Positions 26,705 through 35,960 of a DNA stretch of 45,611 nt are shown piece after piece (the first letter of the stretch is position 1; each line of letters begins with the position of its first letter). This DNA is from Staphylococcus cohnii subsp. cohnii (GTDB lineage: Bacteria > Bacillota > Bacilli > Staphylococcales > Staphylococcaceae). The notes beneath the pieces were generated by a model. It searched no databases and was not told where the DNA came from. It worked only from the letters and a program-made list of their open reading frames with translations. The stretch covers positions 1-45,611 of the forward strand of contig NZ_PPQC01000025.1 of assembly GCF_002902365.1 (NCBI RefSeq), read 5' to 3'. The translations under genes and the position numbers were made by a program.

Positions 26705-27142
26705 CTATCTTTCAACACAATAAGTATCAAATAAATTTTGTAATTGATTAATAACGTCCATCACATCATGGCCTTCGATTTGATGACGTTCTATCATTTG
26801 TGTGATTTCACCATTCTTTATTAATGCAAATGATGGGCTTGACGGTGCGTATCCTTTAAAATAATCTCTTGCTTGTTGTGTAGCTTCTTTGTCTTGTCCA
26901 GCAAACACTGTTACTAGTCTGTCTGGTAATTTATCATAATGTAAAGCATGCGTAGCTGCTGGTCTAGCAATTCCACCTGCACAACCACAAACTGAATTAA
27001 CCATAACAAGTGATGTACCTTCTTGACTGAACACTTTATCAACTTCATCTGCTGTTGTTAATTGTTCATAACCCGCTTCCTCGATTTCATTTCTTGCTTG
27101 GCGTACTACATCATTCATATATAAATCAAAATTTAAATCCAT
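26705..27142 (-). CDS. brxB: Bacilliredoxin BrxB (YqiW/YphP family)
   Basis: 145-residue thioredoxin-fold protein with the CGC active site at residues 52-54 ([13 protein letters not shown]). In Bacillus and Staphylococcus, BrxA/BrxB remove bacillithiol from oxidised proteins. The start is ATG at 27142, eight bases after AAAGGTG; upstream in-frame ATGs have poorer spacing. It lies between the branched-chain dehydrogenase operon and the exporter-like gene. No Spx site was found by eye. Confidence 0.93.
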   Translation of the reverse strand: MDLNFDLYMNDVVRQARNEIEEAGYEQLTTADEVDKVFSQEGTSLVMVNSVCGCAGGIARPAATHALHYDKLPDRLVTVFAGQDKEATQQARDYFKGYAPSSPSFALIKNGEITQMIERHQIEGHDVMDVINQLQNLFDTYCVER

Positions 27143-27273
27143 ATTCAAATCACCTTTCATTATCAATTTATTAATTTCATTTTACTAATATATAGACAAT
27201 AGTTCAACATGTGTGTTTAATGAGAAAGTAAGTTTACTAATCGTGTAATACTTGAACAATAATCATTAAAAAA

Positions 27274-27314
27274 TAAGTTAGAAATCAAAATAAGCAAAAT
27301 TGATTTCTAACTTA
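27274..27314 (-). terminator. Terminator of the branched-chain dehydrogenase operon
   Basis: A 14-15-bp stem, TAAGTTAGAAATCA (27274-27287) and TGATTTCTAACTTA (27301-27314), 40 bp past the E2 stop, followed by TTTTTTAATG on the minus strand. Confidence 0.8.
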
Positions 27315-27354
27315 CCATTTTCATATAAATTAGCACTTGTTTATACAATAAAAA

Positions 27355-28635
27355 CTAATAAATACTTGTATTTTCTATAGAGTATTGCTCAATTCTTGTC
27401 TTAACGAAATTCATAAATCTACCTGCTTGCAAACCATCTAATATACGATGGTCAATAGAAATACATAGATTAATCATGTGTCTAATAGCTATCATATCAT
27501 CAATAACAACGGGTTTTTTGATGATGGATTCAATTTGCAGTATAGCGGCTTCTGGGTGATTGATAATACCCATAGATGATACTGAGCCAAATGTACCAGT
27601 ATTATTGACCGTAAAAGTACCACCTTGCATATCTTCAGATCTTAATTTTTTATTACGTGCTTTTTGCGCTAAATCGTTTATTTCTCTAGCAATGCCTTTT
27701 AAGGATTTTTCATCTGCATTTTTGATTACAGGAACATATAATTTTTCTTCATCAGCTACTGCAATTGAAATATTGACATCTTTATGCATAACTATTTCAG
27801 AATTTTGCCAACTACTATTGAGTAAAGGATATGCTTTTAATCCTTCTGCAACTGCCTTTACAAAGAACGCAAAATAAGTGAGGTTATAACCTTCATTTTC
27901 TTTGAAACTATTTTTATGATAATTTCTTGTTTTAACTAAGTTTGTAGCATCTGCCTCTACCATCATCCAAGCATGTGGGATTTCATTAACACTGTTCACC
28001 ATATTTTCAGCTATTTGTTTGCGAACACCATTTACTGGAATCGCAGAGCCGGGAGATGGTTCGTTATATTGAACTTGCTTATTGACTTTCGGAGAGTCTT
28101 TAGGAGCGATGATTTCTGAGCCTAGTTTATTAGTACCTTCTTTGATTACTTTCTCTATATCTTTTTTGGTTACTCTACCTTCAAAGCCAGTCCCTTTGAC
28201 TTGTGAAAGGTCAATTTGATGCTCAGACGCAAGTTTGAATACTACCGGTGAAAAGCGTCCGTTATTTTTCGGAAGATTATCTGATGAGTCAATCGTGCTA
28301 TCATTTACATCAGAGGAATCAGCCATAGTTTGTGTTGCTTCTGATGTATATTCATCTTGTTCGTTTGTAGTATTGTTATCGGTATTTTCATTAGACAGTT
28401 CTTCCTCAGTATCTAAATAACAAATCACTTCGCCTACTTCTACTGTTGTACCTTCCTCCACAATAATTTCGCGGATTGTACCAGCATATGATGAAGGCAC
28501 TTCTGCAGTTACTTTATCCGTAATAACTTCACAAAGTGGGTCATACTCTTCTACTTTATCGCCTACTGAAACGAGCCATTGTTCTATTGTGCCCTCATGC
28601 ACGCTTTCTCCGAGTTTAGGCATTTTTATTTCCAT
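27355..28635 (-). CDS. bkdB: Branched-chain 2-oxoacid dehydrogenase E2, dihydrolipoamide acyltransferase
   Basis: The acyltransferase core of the complex that turns the 2-oxo acids of Leu, Ile and Val into acyl-CoA. 426 residues: lipoyl domain (1-80) with Lys41 in EVITDKVTAEV, an acidic Ser/Thr/Asn linker (about 80-125), the peripheral-subunit-binding domain (about 125-165, SPVVFKLASEHQIDLSQVKG), and the catalytic domain with DHRILDG near the end. The second ATG (28635), seven bases after GGAGG, is preferred to the ATG at 28638. Last gene of its operon. The lipoyl group comes from the pathway that uses LipM, encoded at 44 kb. Staphylococcal annotations also use the name bmfBB. Confidence 0.95.
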   Translation of the reverse strand: MEIKMPKLGESVHEGTIEQWLVSVGDKVEEYDPLCEVITDKVTAEVPSSYAGTIREIIVEEGTTVEVGEVICYLDTEEELSNENTDNNTTNEQDEYTSEATQTMADSSDVNDSTIDSSDNLPKNNGRFSPVVFKLASEHQIDLSQVKGTGFEGRVTKKDIEKVIKEGTNKLGSEIIAPKDSPKVNKQVQYNEPSPGSAIPVNGVRKQIAENMVNSVNEIPHAWMMVEADATNLVKTRNYHKNSFKENEGYNLTYFAFFVKAVAEGLKAYPLLNSSWQNSEIVMHKDVNISIAVADEEKLYVPVIKNADEKSLKGIAREINDLAQKARNKKLRSEDMQGGTFTVNNTGTFGSVSSMGIINHPEAAILQIESIIKKPVVIDDMIAIRHMINLCISIDHRILDGLQAGRFMNFVKTRIEQYSIENTSIY

Positions 28636-28647
28636 CATTGTGCCTCC

Positions 28648-29631
28648 TTAAAATTCTGCGAGTTCACGCATTTTAATTTTTATCTTATCTGGATTAATCA
28701 TAAACTCATCTTCGAGTGTTGGTGCAAATGGCATTGAAGGAACATCTGGTCCAGCAAGTCTCATTATCGGTGCATCTAAATCAAACAGACAATTTTCAGC
28801 AATAATTGCAGCAACTTCAGATATGATACTACCTTCTAGGTTATCTTCAGTGACCAATAAAACCTTACCTGTTAATTTAGCTCTCTCAATAATTGTTTCT
28901 TTATCTAAAGGATAGACTGTGCGTAAATCAACCACTTCAACATTTATATCATCTTCAGCAAGCATATCAGCTGCTTGAATACAGTAATTGACACAAAGAC
29001 CATAAGTAAATACAGTTATATCATCGCCTTCACGCTTAACATCTGCTTTACCAATTGGGACGGTATAATACGATTCAGGTACTTCTTCTTTAAGTAAACG
29101 ATACGCTTTTTTATGTTCAAAATACAATACGGGATCATTGGATTCTATTGATGAAAGTAATAGACCTTTAGCATCATATGGTGTGGAAGGAATAACTATT
29201 GTGAGACCCGGCGTAGAAGCGAAAATGGATTCAACACTTTGTGAATGATAAAGTGCGCCATGTATACCTCCACCAAATGGAGAGCGAATAGTAATAGGAC
29301 AATGCCAATCATTATTAGAACGGTATCTCATTTTTGCTGCTTCACTCATAATTTGGTTCGTTGCAGGTAAAATATATTCAGCAAATTGAATTTCTGCAAC
29401 TGGTCGTTTACCTAACATAGCAGCACCAATACTAGTACCTACAATATTCGATTCAGCAAGTGGTGTATCTAATACTCTTGCTTCTCCATATTTTTGCTGT
29501 AAACCTAACGTGACTCCAAACACGCCACCTTTTTTTCCTACATCCTCACCCAATACAAAAACGTCATTGTCTTTTTCCATTGCTTGGTCTAGGCCTTGAT
29601 GAATTGCTTCTAAATAAGATAATTTAGCCAT
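28648..29631 (-). CDS. bkdAB: Branched-chain 2-oxoacid dehydrogenase E1 beta
   Basis: Beta subunit of the thiamine-diphosphate decarboxylase. 327 residues: the transketolase pyrimidine-binding half (about 1-180, VFVLGEDVGKKGGVFGVTLG, PFGGGIHGALYHSQS) and the C-terminal half (VTEDNLEGSIISEVAAII). It overlaps the alpha-subunit gene by 8 bp and lies 12 bp before E2, so translation is coupled. ATG at 29631 follows AAGGGAG. Confidence 0.96.
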   Translation of the reverse strand: MAKLSYLEAIHQGLDQAMEKDNDVFVLGEDVGKKGGVFGVTLGLQQKYGEARVLDTPLAESNIVGTSIGAAMLGKRPVAEIQFAEYILPATNQIMSEAAKMRYRSNNDWHCPITIRSPFGGGIHGALYHSQSVESIFASTPGLTIVIPSTPYDAKGLLLSSIESNDPVLYFEHKKAYRLLKEEVPESYYTVPIGKADVKREGDDITVFTYGLCVNYCIQAADMLAEDDINVEVVDLRTVYPLDKETIIERAKLTGKVLLVTEDNLEGSIISEVAAIIAENCLFDLDAPIMRLAGPDVPSMPFAPTLEDEFMINPDKIKIKMRELAEF

Positions 29632-30622
29632 TATTTAAGCTCCCTTCTTCGTAGACATATGTGTAAGTTTCTTCTGGTGATGGATAAGGTGCTTTTTCAG
29701 CTTCTTTTGTTGCTTGATTTACAATCTCTTTATGTTCTTTTTCTATTTCATCTAACCATTGTTCATCAATGATACCTTCTTCTAATAAAAAAATTTTGAA
29801 TTTTAGGTTGCAATCTAATGATTTTAACCCATCACGTTCTTCTTGTGTACGATACTTGTCATCATCATCTGATGAGTGTGCAGTCATTCTTGTACACATT
29901 GCTTCGATTAATGTCGATCCCTCACCATTCAATGCGCGTTCTCTTGCTTCTTTCATTACTTTATACATTGCTATCGGATCATTACCATCTACATGCTCGC
30001 CATGTATACCATAACCAATAGCACGATCAGATAATTTTTCTGCACCATATTGTAGCGTGTCGGGTACTGAAATTGCATATTTGTTGTTTTCAATCACACA
30101 AATAAATGGAAGATTATGAACACCAGCAAAATTGAGACCTTCATGAAAATCTCCTTGGTTTGAACTACCTTCTCCCACAGTTGCCATAGCAATATTAGGT
30201 TTATTATCCATTTTTAATGCTAATGCAGCACCTACAGCGTGTAATATTTGTGTTCCAACAGGAGAACTTTGAGATAATATACCTTTTTCTCTTTTTCCAA
30301 AATGAGAAGGCATTTGTTTTCCACCGGAATTTATATCATCACGTTTACCGAATGCAGCTAACATTGAGTCTAATGCTGTCATGCCCATATAAGTTACAAA
30401 CGCTAAATCTCTATAATAAGGTGAAGATATGTCTCCCTCATGCATAGCATATGCCATACCTATCTGTGTCGCCTCTTGCCCTTGACAACTTATGACAAAT
30501 GGGATTTTCCCAGCACGGTTTAAAAGCCACATACGCTCATCAATTTTACGACCTAAGTCCATCCATTTATACATGGTTTGTAAGTCAGACGCTTCGAGTC
30601 CAACTGATTTATAATCAAACAT
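29624..30622 (-). CDS. bkdAA: Branched-chain 2-oxoacid dehydrogenase E1 alpha
   Basis: Alpha subunit of the decarboxylase. 332 residues with the thiamine-diphosphate motif GEGSSNQGDFHEGLN...VIENN near 150-185, where the usual GDG reads GEG. Also visible are the substrate-entry region GKIPFVISCQGQEATQIG and the loop MTAHSSDDDDKYR with the conserved serines. It overlaps the beta-subunit gene by 8 bp. Branched-chain rather than pyruvate use is inferred from operon make-up and similarity to Bacillus BkdAA. Confidence 0.95.
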   Translation of the reverse strand: MFDYKSVGLEASDLQTMYKWMDLGRKIDERMWLLNRAGKIPFVISCQGQEATQIGMAYAMHEGDISSPYYRDLAFVTYMGMTALDSMLAAFGKRDDINSGGKQMPSHFGKREKGILSQSSPVGTQILHAVGAALALKMDNKPNIAMATVGEGSSNQGDFHEGLNFAGVHNLPFICVIENNKYAISVPDTLQYGAEKLSDRAIGYGIHGEHVDGNDPIAMYKVMKEARERALNGEGSTLIEAMCTRMTAHSSDDDDKYRTQEERDGLKSLDCNLKFKIFLLEEGIIDEQWLDEIEKEHKEIVNQATKEAEKAPYPSPEETYTYVYEEGSLNNG

Positions 30623-30638
30623 CTTATTTCCTCCTTAT

Positions 30639-32060
30639 TTAAACATGAATCGCTCTGTTTTCAACTTTTAAGCCTAACTCCATTAACACTTCAGACAGCG
30701 ATGGATGAGCATGAGTAGTTAATCCAAGTTCTAGAGTGGAGCCATTCATAAATTGCATTAATGATACTTCATTAATTAATTCTGTTACGTGCGGACCGAT
30801 CATATTAAGTCCAAGTACAGTATCATTATCCTGATCGATTATGATTTCGCAAAAGCCTTTTTGATTTGTAACATCTTCTATAACAGCTTTGCCGATTGCT
30901 TTAAACGGAACTTTAAAGGCTTTTGCATTAAACTTTTTAGATTTTGCTTGTTCTAAATTTTGCCCAATACTTGCAACTTCAGGTTGCGTATAAACACATT
31001 TTGGCATTTTATCATAGTCAACGGATATTGGTGAAGCATCAAACATATGGTCGATTGCCGTTATGCCTTCTTTAGATCCTACATGTGCGAGTTGTAATTT
31101 ACCGATACAATCGCCTGCAGCATATATATGTTTGTCTTGAGTTTGTTGATATTCGTTTACGATTATATGGTTGGCATCTGATAGTTGTATTTTTGTATTA
31201 TTCAAGCCAATATCATGCGTATTTGGCTTTCTACCAATTGCGACTAAGCATTTTTCAAAATGAGCCGTTTCATCATTCAATAAAATATTGATACCAGAGT
31301 CTTCAATTGAAACTTGTTCATTTGATAGTTGTGTATTTTCATAAAATTTCACACCACGTTGTATTAAATCATTTTTTAATGTATTTGCGATGGATTTACT
31401 CTCAGTCGGTAAGATACGTTTACCTGCTTCTATGACAGCTACTTCAACCCCAAAATCTGTCATTAAAGATGCGAATTCTAAACCTATGACACCTCCACCG
31501 ATGATTGCCAGTGATTGGGGTAATTTATCTAGTTTTAATATATCATCACTGGATAACACAGTGTTTCCATCAAATGGTAAAAAGGGTAAAGGCAATGGAG
31601 ATGAACCAGTACAGATTAATACATTATTATTTGGAATTAATTCCGATTCACCATTTTCGTATTCTACTGAAATAGTACCGCTTTGAGGTGAGAAAATAGA
31701 TGGACCTAATATTCGTCCAACCCCATTAAATACGTCAATTTTATTTTGATTCATAAGTTGTTCAACACCTTTGAACATTTGTTGGACAACTTCTTTTTTA
31801 CGTGCTTGAATGCGTGAAAAATTTAATTTAAATGCATCTACATCTACACCAAATTCACTCGAATTTGCTACTGTTCTTAATACATCAGCTGATTTCAAAA
31901 GTGCTTTTGTTGGTATGCATCCTTTATGTAAACATGTGCCACCTAAAAGTGACTTTTCTACAAGTGCAACTTTTTTCCCTAATTGAGATGCTCTAATTGC
32001 TGACACATACCCAGCAGTACCTCCACCTAAAATTATTAAATCATATTTTTCGTCTGCCAT
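30639..32060 (-). CDS. lpdV: Dihydrolipoamide dehydrogenase (E3 of the branched-chain complex)
   Basis: Flavoprotein that reoxidises the lipoyl arm of E2. 473 residues: FAD motif IILGGGTAGYVSAIRA, redox-active GGTCLHKGCIPTKAL, NAD motif AIIGGGVIGLEFAS, a second FAD motif IYAAGDCIG and the C-terminal HAHPSLSE His-Glu pair. First gene of the four-gene operon; the 463 bp before it should hold the promoter. ATG at 32060 follows AGGAG by seven bases. Confidence 0.95.
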   Translation of the reverse strand: MADEKYDLIILGGGTAGYVSAIRASQLGKKVALVEKSLLGGTCLHKGCIPTKALLKSADVLRTVANSSEFGVDVDAFKLNFSRIQARKKEVVQQMFKGVEQLMNQNKIDVFNGVGRILGPSIFSPQSGTISVEYENGESELIPNNNVLICTGSSPLPLPFLPFDGNTVLSSDDILKLDKLPQSLAIIGGGVIGLEFASLMTDFGVEVAVIEAGKRILPTESKSIANTLKNDLIQRGVKFYENTQLSNEQVSIEDSGINILLNDETAHFEKCLVAIGRKPNTHDIGLNNTKIQLSDANHIIVNEYQQTQDKHIYAAGDCIGKLQLAHVGSKEGITAIDHMFDASPISVDYDKMPKCVYTQPEVASIGQNLEQAKSKKFNAKAFKVPFKAIGKAVIEDVTNQKGFCEIIIDQDNDTVLGLNMIGPHVTELINEVSLMQFMNGSTLELGLTTHAHPSLSEVLMELGLKVENRAIHV

Positions 32061-32523
32061 ATTTTTACTCCTAACTGTAATCTTAGTATTATGTCAATAA
32101 TCGTATTTAAACAAAAAATTGAGCAAAGTAATTGAAAATCAATATATAACAACAAAATTAAATTCATAACAGATTTAAATTTTTATTAAACTGAATTGTT
32201 TGAAATTAATTATTTTAAACATGCGAATAAAATCACCTTTGAGTTTTAAAAGTGATTTCAATGCGTGTTTTTTAATTTTCTAAACTCTTTCATTTTTCAA
32301 ATACTTTAATTCTACACTTTAAAAGAATTGTCTAGTTAATGAAATATTGATGATTACTATGATTACAATAAGTCTTTTATAGAAAAATCGTATTCTTCAT
32401 CCTTTACTTAATACAAGCGCAAAATAATAATTTTCTATTCATTTATATCCTTTACTATCTTACATCAAAATTCAATATTATAAAATTAATAACCCAAATA
32501 ATAGTGTAAAAATTCAAATATAA
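32061..32523. other. Gene-free 463-bp gap between ptb-like gene and lpdV
   Basis: Very AT-rich. It contains a hairpin with arms AAATCACcTTT and AAAaGTGATTT (about 32230-32261) that could end the ptb-like transcript, and must hold the lpdV promoter, for which I see no strong -35/-10 pair. No remnants of bcd or buk, which lie here in Bacillus, can be recognised. Confidence 0.55.
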
Positions 32524-33426
32524 TTAGAAGTTAAATCCATTTTGCGACTTCAAAGCAAGTAATAATGAGTTTAATTTATTTTGTTTACTTTCTGTCCTCG
32601 ATGTGAAGACAATAGGGAATTTTGCTCCTAGTAACAAACTAGAAACAGAAGCATTGCCAAAATAAGTTAAAGATTTTAACAATACACTCCCAACATCTAT
32701 ATTGGAAACTAGAAGTGCATCAACATTACCAGCAATACTAGATGTATTATTTTTTTCAATTGCTCTTTTTTTACTGATTGCATGATCAAAAAGAATGGGG
32801 CCATCTATTTTCACATCTGTATCAGATGTGAAAATATTTTTTAATTTTTCACCATCTATAGATGACAAAATCTTTTTAGATGCTTGTTCTACTGAAGATA
32901 ATAAACCTATGTTAAATTCATCATAACCTAGCGTTTTGCTGAAAGTAGTTAAATTTTTAATGATTTGCTTTTTCTCTTCAATTGTCGGAGCTACGTTATA
33001 TGCGACATCACTAATCATTAAAGTTTTGTGATAATTAGGTATACTAAAGCATGCAACATGATTTAAAAAGCCATATTGATCTATAAAGTTTTTATTACTT
33101 AAAAGAAAAGAAATCATTGATGTGGCTTTCATTTTCCCTTTCATTAAAACGGTAACTTTTCCTTGTGATAGATCTTCTGAACATTGTTTTAGTAATTCGT
33201 AATCACTTGAAAATGTTAGCACATGAATTCTATTTAAAATTTGTGGTTCTAAATCAAAAGAACGTATGATTTCCGTAGTGTCTTGGGTATCATAAATAAA
33301 ATTATCTATGTTAGTTAATTCTAATGCTTTAACTAATACTGCTATCATTTTCTCATCATTTGCATATAAAACCGCTACATTTCCAGCCATTGTTTCACAT
33401 GGTTCAACTAATTGTTGGAATCGCAT
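32524..33426 (-). CDS. Phosphate acyltransferase, phosphotransbutyrylase-like
   Basis: 300 residues, matching Bacillus Ptb in length. Family features are in the C-terminal half: DALLVSNIDVGSVLLKSLTY and LLLGAKFPIVFTSRTES, corresponding to the usual Pro-Asp-Ile..Gly-Asn..tyr-Lys and Gly-Ala-Lys-x-Pro-Ile..Ser-Arg signatures. Two usual residues are changed (GN to GS; PDI to SNI), so activity may be altered. It would exchange CoA for phosphate on short branched acyl-CoA. It stands just upstream of the branched-chain operon, as in Bacillus, but neither bcd nor buk follows. ATG at 33426 has AAGGA ten bases upstream; a GTG at 33444 has none. Confidence 0.72.
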   Translation of the reverse strand: MRFQQLVEPCETMAGNVAVLYANDEKMIAVLVKALELTNIDNFIYDTQDTTEIIRSFDLEPQILNRIHVLTFSSDYELLKQCSEDLSQGKVTVLMKGKMKATSMISFLLSNKNFIDQYGFLNHVACFSIPNYHKTLMISDVAYNVAPTIEEKKQIIKNLTTFSKTLGYDEFNIGLLSSVEQASKKILSSIDGEKLKNIFTSDTDVKIDGPILFDHAISKKRAIEKNNTSSIAGNVDALLVSNIDVGSVLLKSLTYFGNASVSSLLLGAKFPIVFTSRTESKQNKLNSLLLALKSQNGFNF

Positions 33427-33502
33427 AAAATCAACATCCTTCACCGATTATTTATCAAATTCAGCTAGCACTAAAAATAACAATAATGAATTTAAATTTT
33501 TA

Positions 33503-35179
33503 TTATAGATTGTGATTCTGTTCTATCATTTCCTTAGCATTTTGTCTGGTTAATTTTGTCACAGTAGCACCTGAAATCATTCTCGCTACTTCATCGATAC
33601 GTTCTTCTCCTGACAATTCTTTAACTTGCGTTGTTGTTCTTTCATCATCTGTATTTTTACTAATAAATAAATGATGGTCACTCATTGATGCAACTTGTGG
33701 TAGATGCGAGATGCATATCACTTGAATGTGTTCAGCCAGTCCTTTCATTTTTTCTGCCATCTTTTGAGCAGCTTTACCAGACACACCAGAATCTACTTCA
33801 TCAAATAAAATGGCTGTTTGGCCTCTAGTTTTTACAAAGATAGTTTTTAACGCTAACATAATTCTGGACAATTCTCCTCCAGAGGCTATTTTATTTAAGC
33901 TTTTTAAAGGTTCGCCTTTATTTGGACTGATTAAAAATTCTACAAATTCTATACCTTCTCGATTAGGTGAGTCTAATGTTTTAAATGAAATTTCTAAATT
34001 AGCATCGTTCATCTGAAGGTTTTGGATTTCATCTACAATATGATTACGCAAAGATTGAGCGACAATTCTTCTTTCTTGTGATAACTTTTCCCCTAATTGC
34101 ATAACATTTTTATATAAATCATCTATTTCTTGACGTAATTGAGCAGTACTTTCTTCATAGTTTTCAATCTTATTAATTTCGTCAGCCATTTTATCTTGAT
34201 ACATAATGAGTTCATTGATATCTTTACCATATTTACGCTTTAAGCTATTTAATAAATTCATCCTGGATTCTAATTCATTTAAATATTGTTCATCAAATTC
34301 TGTATTCGTTAAATCATCATATAATTGATGTTTAGCGTCTTCAAGTGTGTAATAAAACTGGTCGACATCTTCTTTTAATGCATCGTATTTTTCCGGTAAA
34401 ATTTCACTGATTGATTGTAATTGATGACTCAATTCGTATAAACGATCTGTAATGGCATGCTCATCCGTTAATGTAATATGTGCGTTGTTTAACGCTAAAC
34501 TAAGACTTTCGGAATTTTGAATACGTTTGATATCAGTTTCAAGTTGTGGGACTTCGTTTTCTATAAGATTCGCTTCTTGTAATTCATCATATTGAAATTT
34601 CAACAAGTCTAGCCGTTGTAATAATGCTTGATCAGCTGACTCTAACTCAGCTAATTCTTTTTTCTTAGCTTTATATTTATCAAAAGTATCAACATACGAT
34701 TCAAGTAGCGTTTGATATGTATTTTCTGCATAACTATCTAATAAATGTAAATGATATTTTTGTTTTAATAATGTTTGTGTTTCATGTTGGCCATGTATAT
34801 CTAACAATTCTTGCATTATTTTTCGCAAATCTTGTAAAGTAACTGTTTGATTATTAACTCTACAAATACTCTTACCAGAGCTAAATATTTCTCTTTTTAC
34901 TAATAAAAAGTCCTCATCTATATCGATTGATAAATCATGAAGTATTGAAATGGCTTCTTTACTATTATCAATATCAAAGATACCTTCAATCACTGCTTTT
35001 TTCTCACCGTGTCTAACATAGTTTGATGATGCACGCATGCCAATGAGTTGCCCAATTGCGTCTATAATAATTGATTTACCAGCACCAGTTTCACCACTTA
35101 AAACAGTTAAGCCATCACCAAAACTCACTTCTAATTCATCTATAATTGCGAATTGTTTAATCGATAAGGTTTGTAGCAT
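33503..35179 (-). CDS. recN: DNA repair protein RecN
   Basis: SMC-like ATPase of double-strand-break repair. 558 residues. Walker A GETGAGKS near 29-36, long coiled-coil arms with a hinge between about 160 and 370, ABC signature ASGGELSRIMLALKTI and Walker B AILFDEVDSGVSG. It follows argR by 20 bp on the same strand, the arrangement also found in Bacillus (ahrC-recN). ATG at 35179 has AAGGAAG nine bases upstream. Confidence 0.97.
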   Translation of the reverse strand: MLQTLSIKQFAIIDELEVSFGDGLTVLSGETGAGKSIIIDAIGQLIGMRASSNYVRHGEKKAVIEGIFDIDNSKEAISILHDLSIDIDEDFLLVKREIFSSGKSICRVNNQTVTLQDLRKIMQELLDIHGQHETQTLLKQKYHLHLLDSYAENTYQTLLESYVDTFDKYKAKKKELAELESADQALLQRLDLLKFQYDELQEANLIENEVPQLETDIKRIQNSESLSLALNNAHITLTDEHAITDRLYELSHQLQSISEILPEKYDALKEDVDQFYYTLEDAKHQLYDDLTNTEFDEQYLNELESRMNLLNSLKRKYGKDINELIMYQDKMADEINKIENYEESTAQLRQEIDDLYKNVMQLGEKLSQERRIVAQSLRNHIVDEIQNLQMNDANLEISFKTLDSPNREGIEFVEFLISPNKGEPLKSLNKIASGGELSRIMLALKTIFVKTRGQTAILFDEVDSGVSGKAAQKMAEKMKGLAEHIQVICISHLPQVASMSDHHLFISKNTDDERTTTQVKELSGEERIDEVARMISGATVTKLTRQNAKEMIEQNHNL

Positions 35180-35199
35180 TCATAATCACTTCCTTATAC

Positions 35200-35652
35200 T
35201 TATAGTAAATTAAAGATACGCGTTTTAATTTTTTCGCTTGCAGATTCATCTCTGCATATAATCAAACAAGTATCATCACCACAAATTGTGCCTAGCACTT
35301 CATCCCAGTCTATTTGGTCTAGGATTGCGCCAATTGATTGAGCGTTGCCAGGTAATGTTTTAAGTACTAAAAGATTACCTGTACCATCAATATTTACAAA
35401 TGAATCCATTAAGTAACGACCGAGTTTTTCTAAGGGATGATATTTTCTGTCATTAGGTAAACTATAAACATATTGACCAGAAGGTGTGGGTACCTTAATT
35501 AATTGTAATTCTTTAATGTCGCGAGAAACAGTTGCTTGAGTTACATTTAACTCATATTCATTTAAACGCTTTACCAATTCATCTTGTGTTTCAATTTTTT
35601 CATTAGATATAATTTCTCTTATTTTAATATGTCTAACTGATTTTTTTGCCAT
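35200..35652 (-). CDS. argR: Arginine repressor ArgR/AhrC
   Basis: Arginine-sensing regulator, hexameric in the family. 150 residues: N-terminal winged helix (about 1-70, [33 protein letters not shown]) and C-terminal arginine-binding/oligomer domain (about 80-150, [15 protein letters not shown]). The start is ATG at 35652, after GAGGTG; an upstream in-frame ATG adds 15 residues but has no ribosome site. An ARG-box-like sequence at 35671-35684 lies just before the ribosome site, which suggests autoregulation. Co-transcribed with recN. Confidence 0.95.
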   Translation of the reverse strand: MAKKSVRHIKIREIISNEKIETQDELVKRLNEYELNVTQATVSRDIKELQLIKVPTPSGQYVYSLPNDRKYHPLEKLGRYLMDSFVNIDGTGNLLVLKTLPGNAQSIGAILDQIDWDEVLGTICGDDTCLIICRDESASEKIKTRIFNLL

Positions 35653-35670
35653 GTATAGCACCTCTATAAA

Positions 35671-35684
35671 CGAATATTTATACA
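35671..35684. promoter_or_regulatory. ARG-box-like operator before argR
   Basis: On the minus strand TGTATAAATATTCG matches TGAATWWWWATTCA at 12 of 14 positions, 18 bp before the argR start. A second one, TGAATATTTATTTA (35846-35859), matches at 13 of 14 but is far upstream. AT-rich surroundings weaken both calls. Confidence 0.4.
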
Positions 35685-35889
35685 ATAATTTTAACACATG
35701 GATGATGATACTACTACTAAAGTTAATTTAATTGAAATACTTTTATTCACTGTTATATATACTACTTGCCTATTTCCTAAGATTGTTTAATATTGCACAT
35801 ACTTCTATTTTATAAGGCTAATACTGTTACAATTTTAGTGGCAAATGAATATTTATTTATAAAATTATAAATTCGTTTTAATAAAAAAA

Positions 35890-35912
35890 TCATGCTACGA
35901 TCAGTAGCATGA
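35890..35912 (-). terminator. Terminator after ispA
   Basis: A perfect 9-bp stem, TCATGCTAC (35890-35898) and GTAGCATGA (35904-35912), followed by TTTTTTTATT on the minus strand. It ends the long accB-to-ispA transcript block. Confidence 0.85.
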
Positions 35913-35960
35913 CTAAATGTTTGAAATAATATAAAAGGACAATAACAGTTACTAAGTCTT

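Noticed and set aside
32274..32288. AATTTTCTAAACTCT as a CodY box for the branched-chain operon.
   Set aside because: Only 11 of 15 positions fit the CodY consensus in very AT-rich DNA, so it is not above chance.
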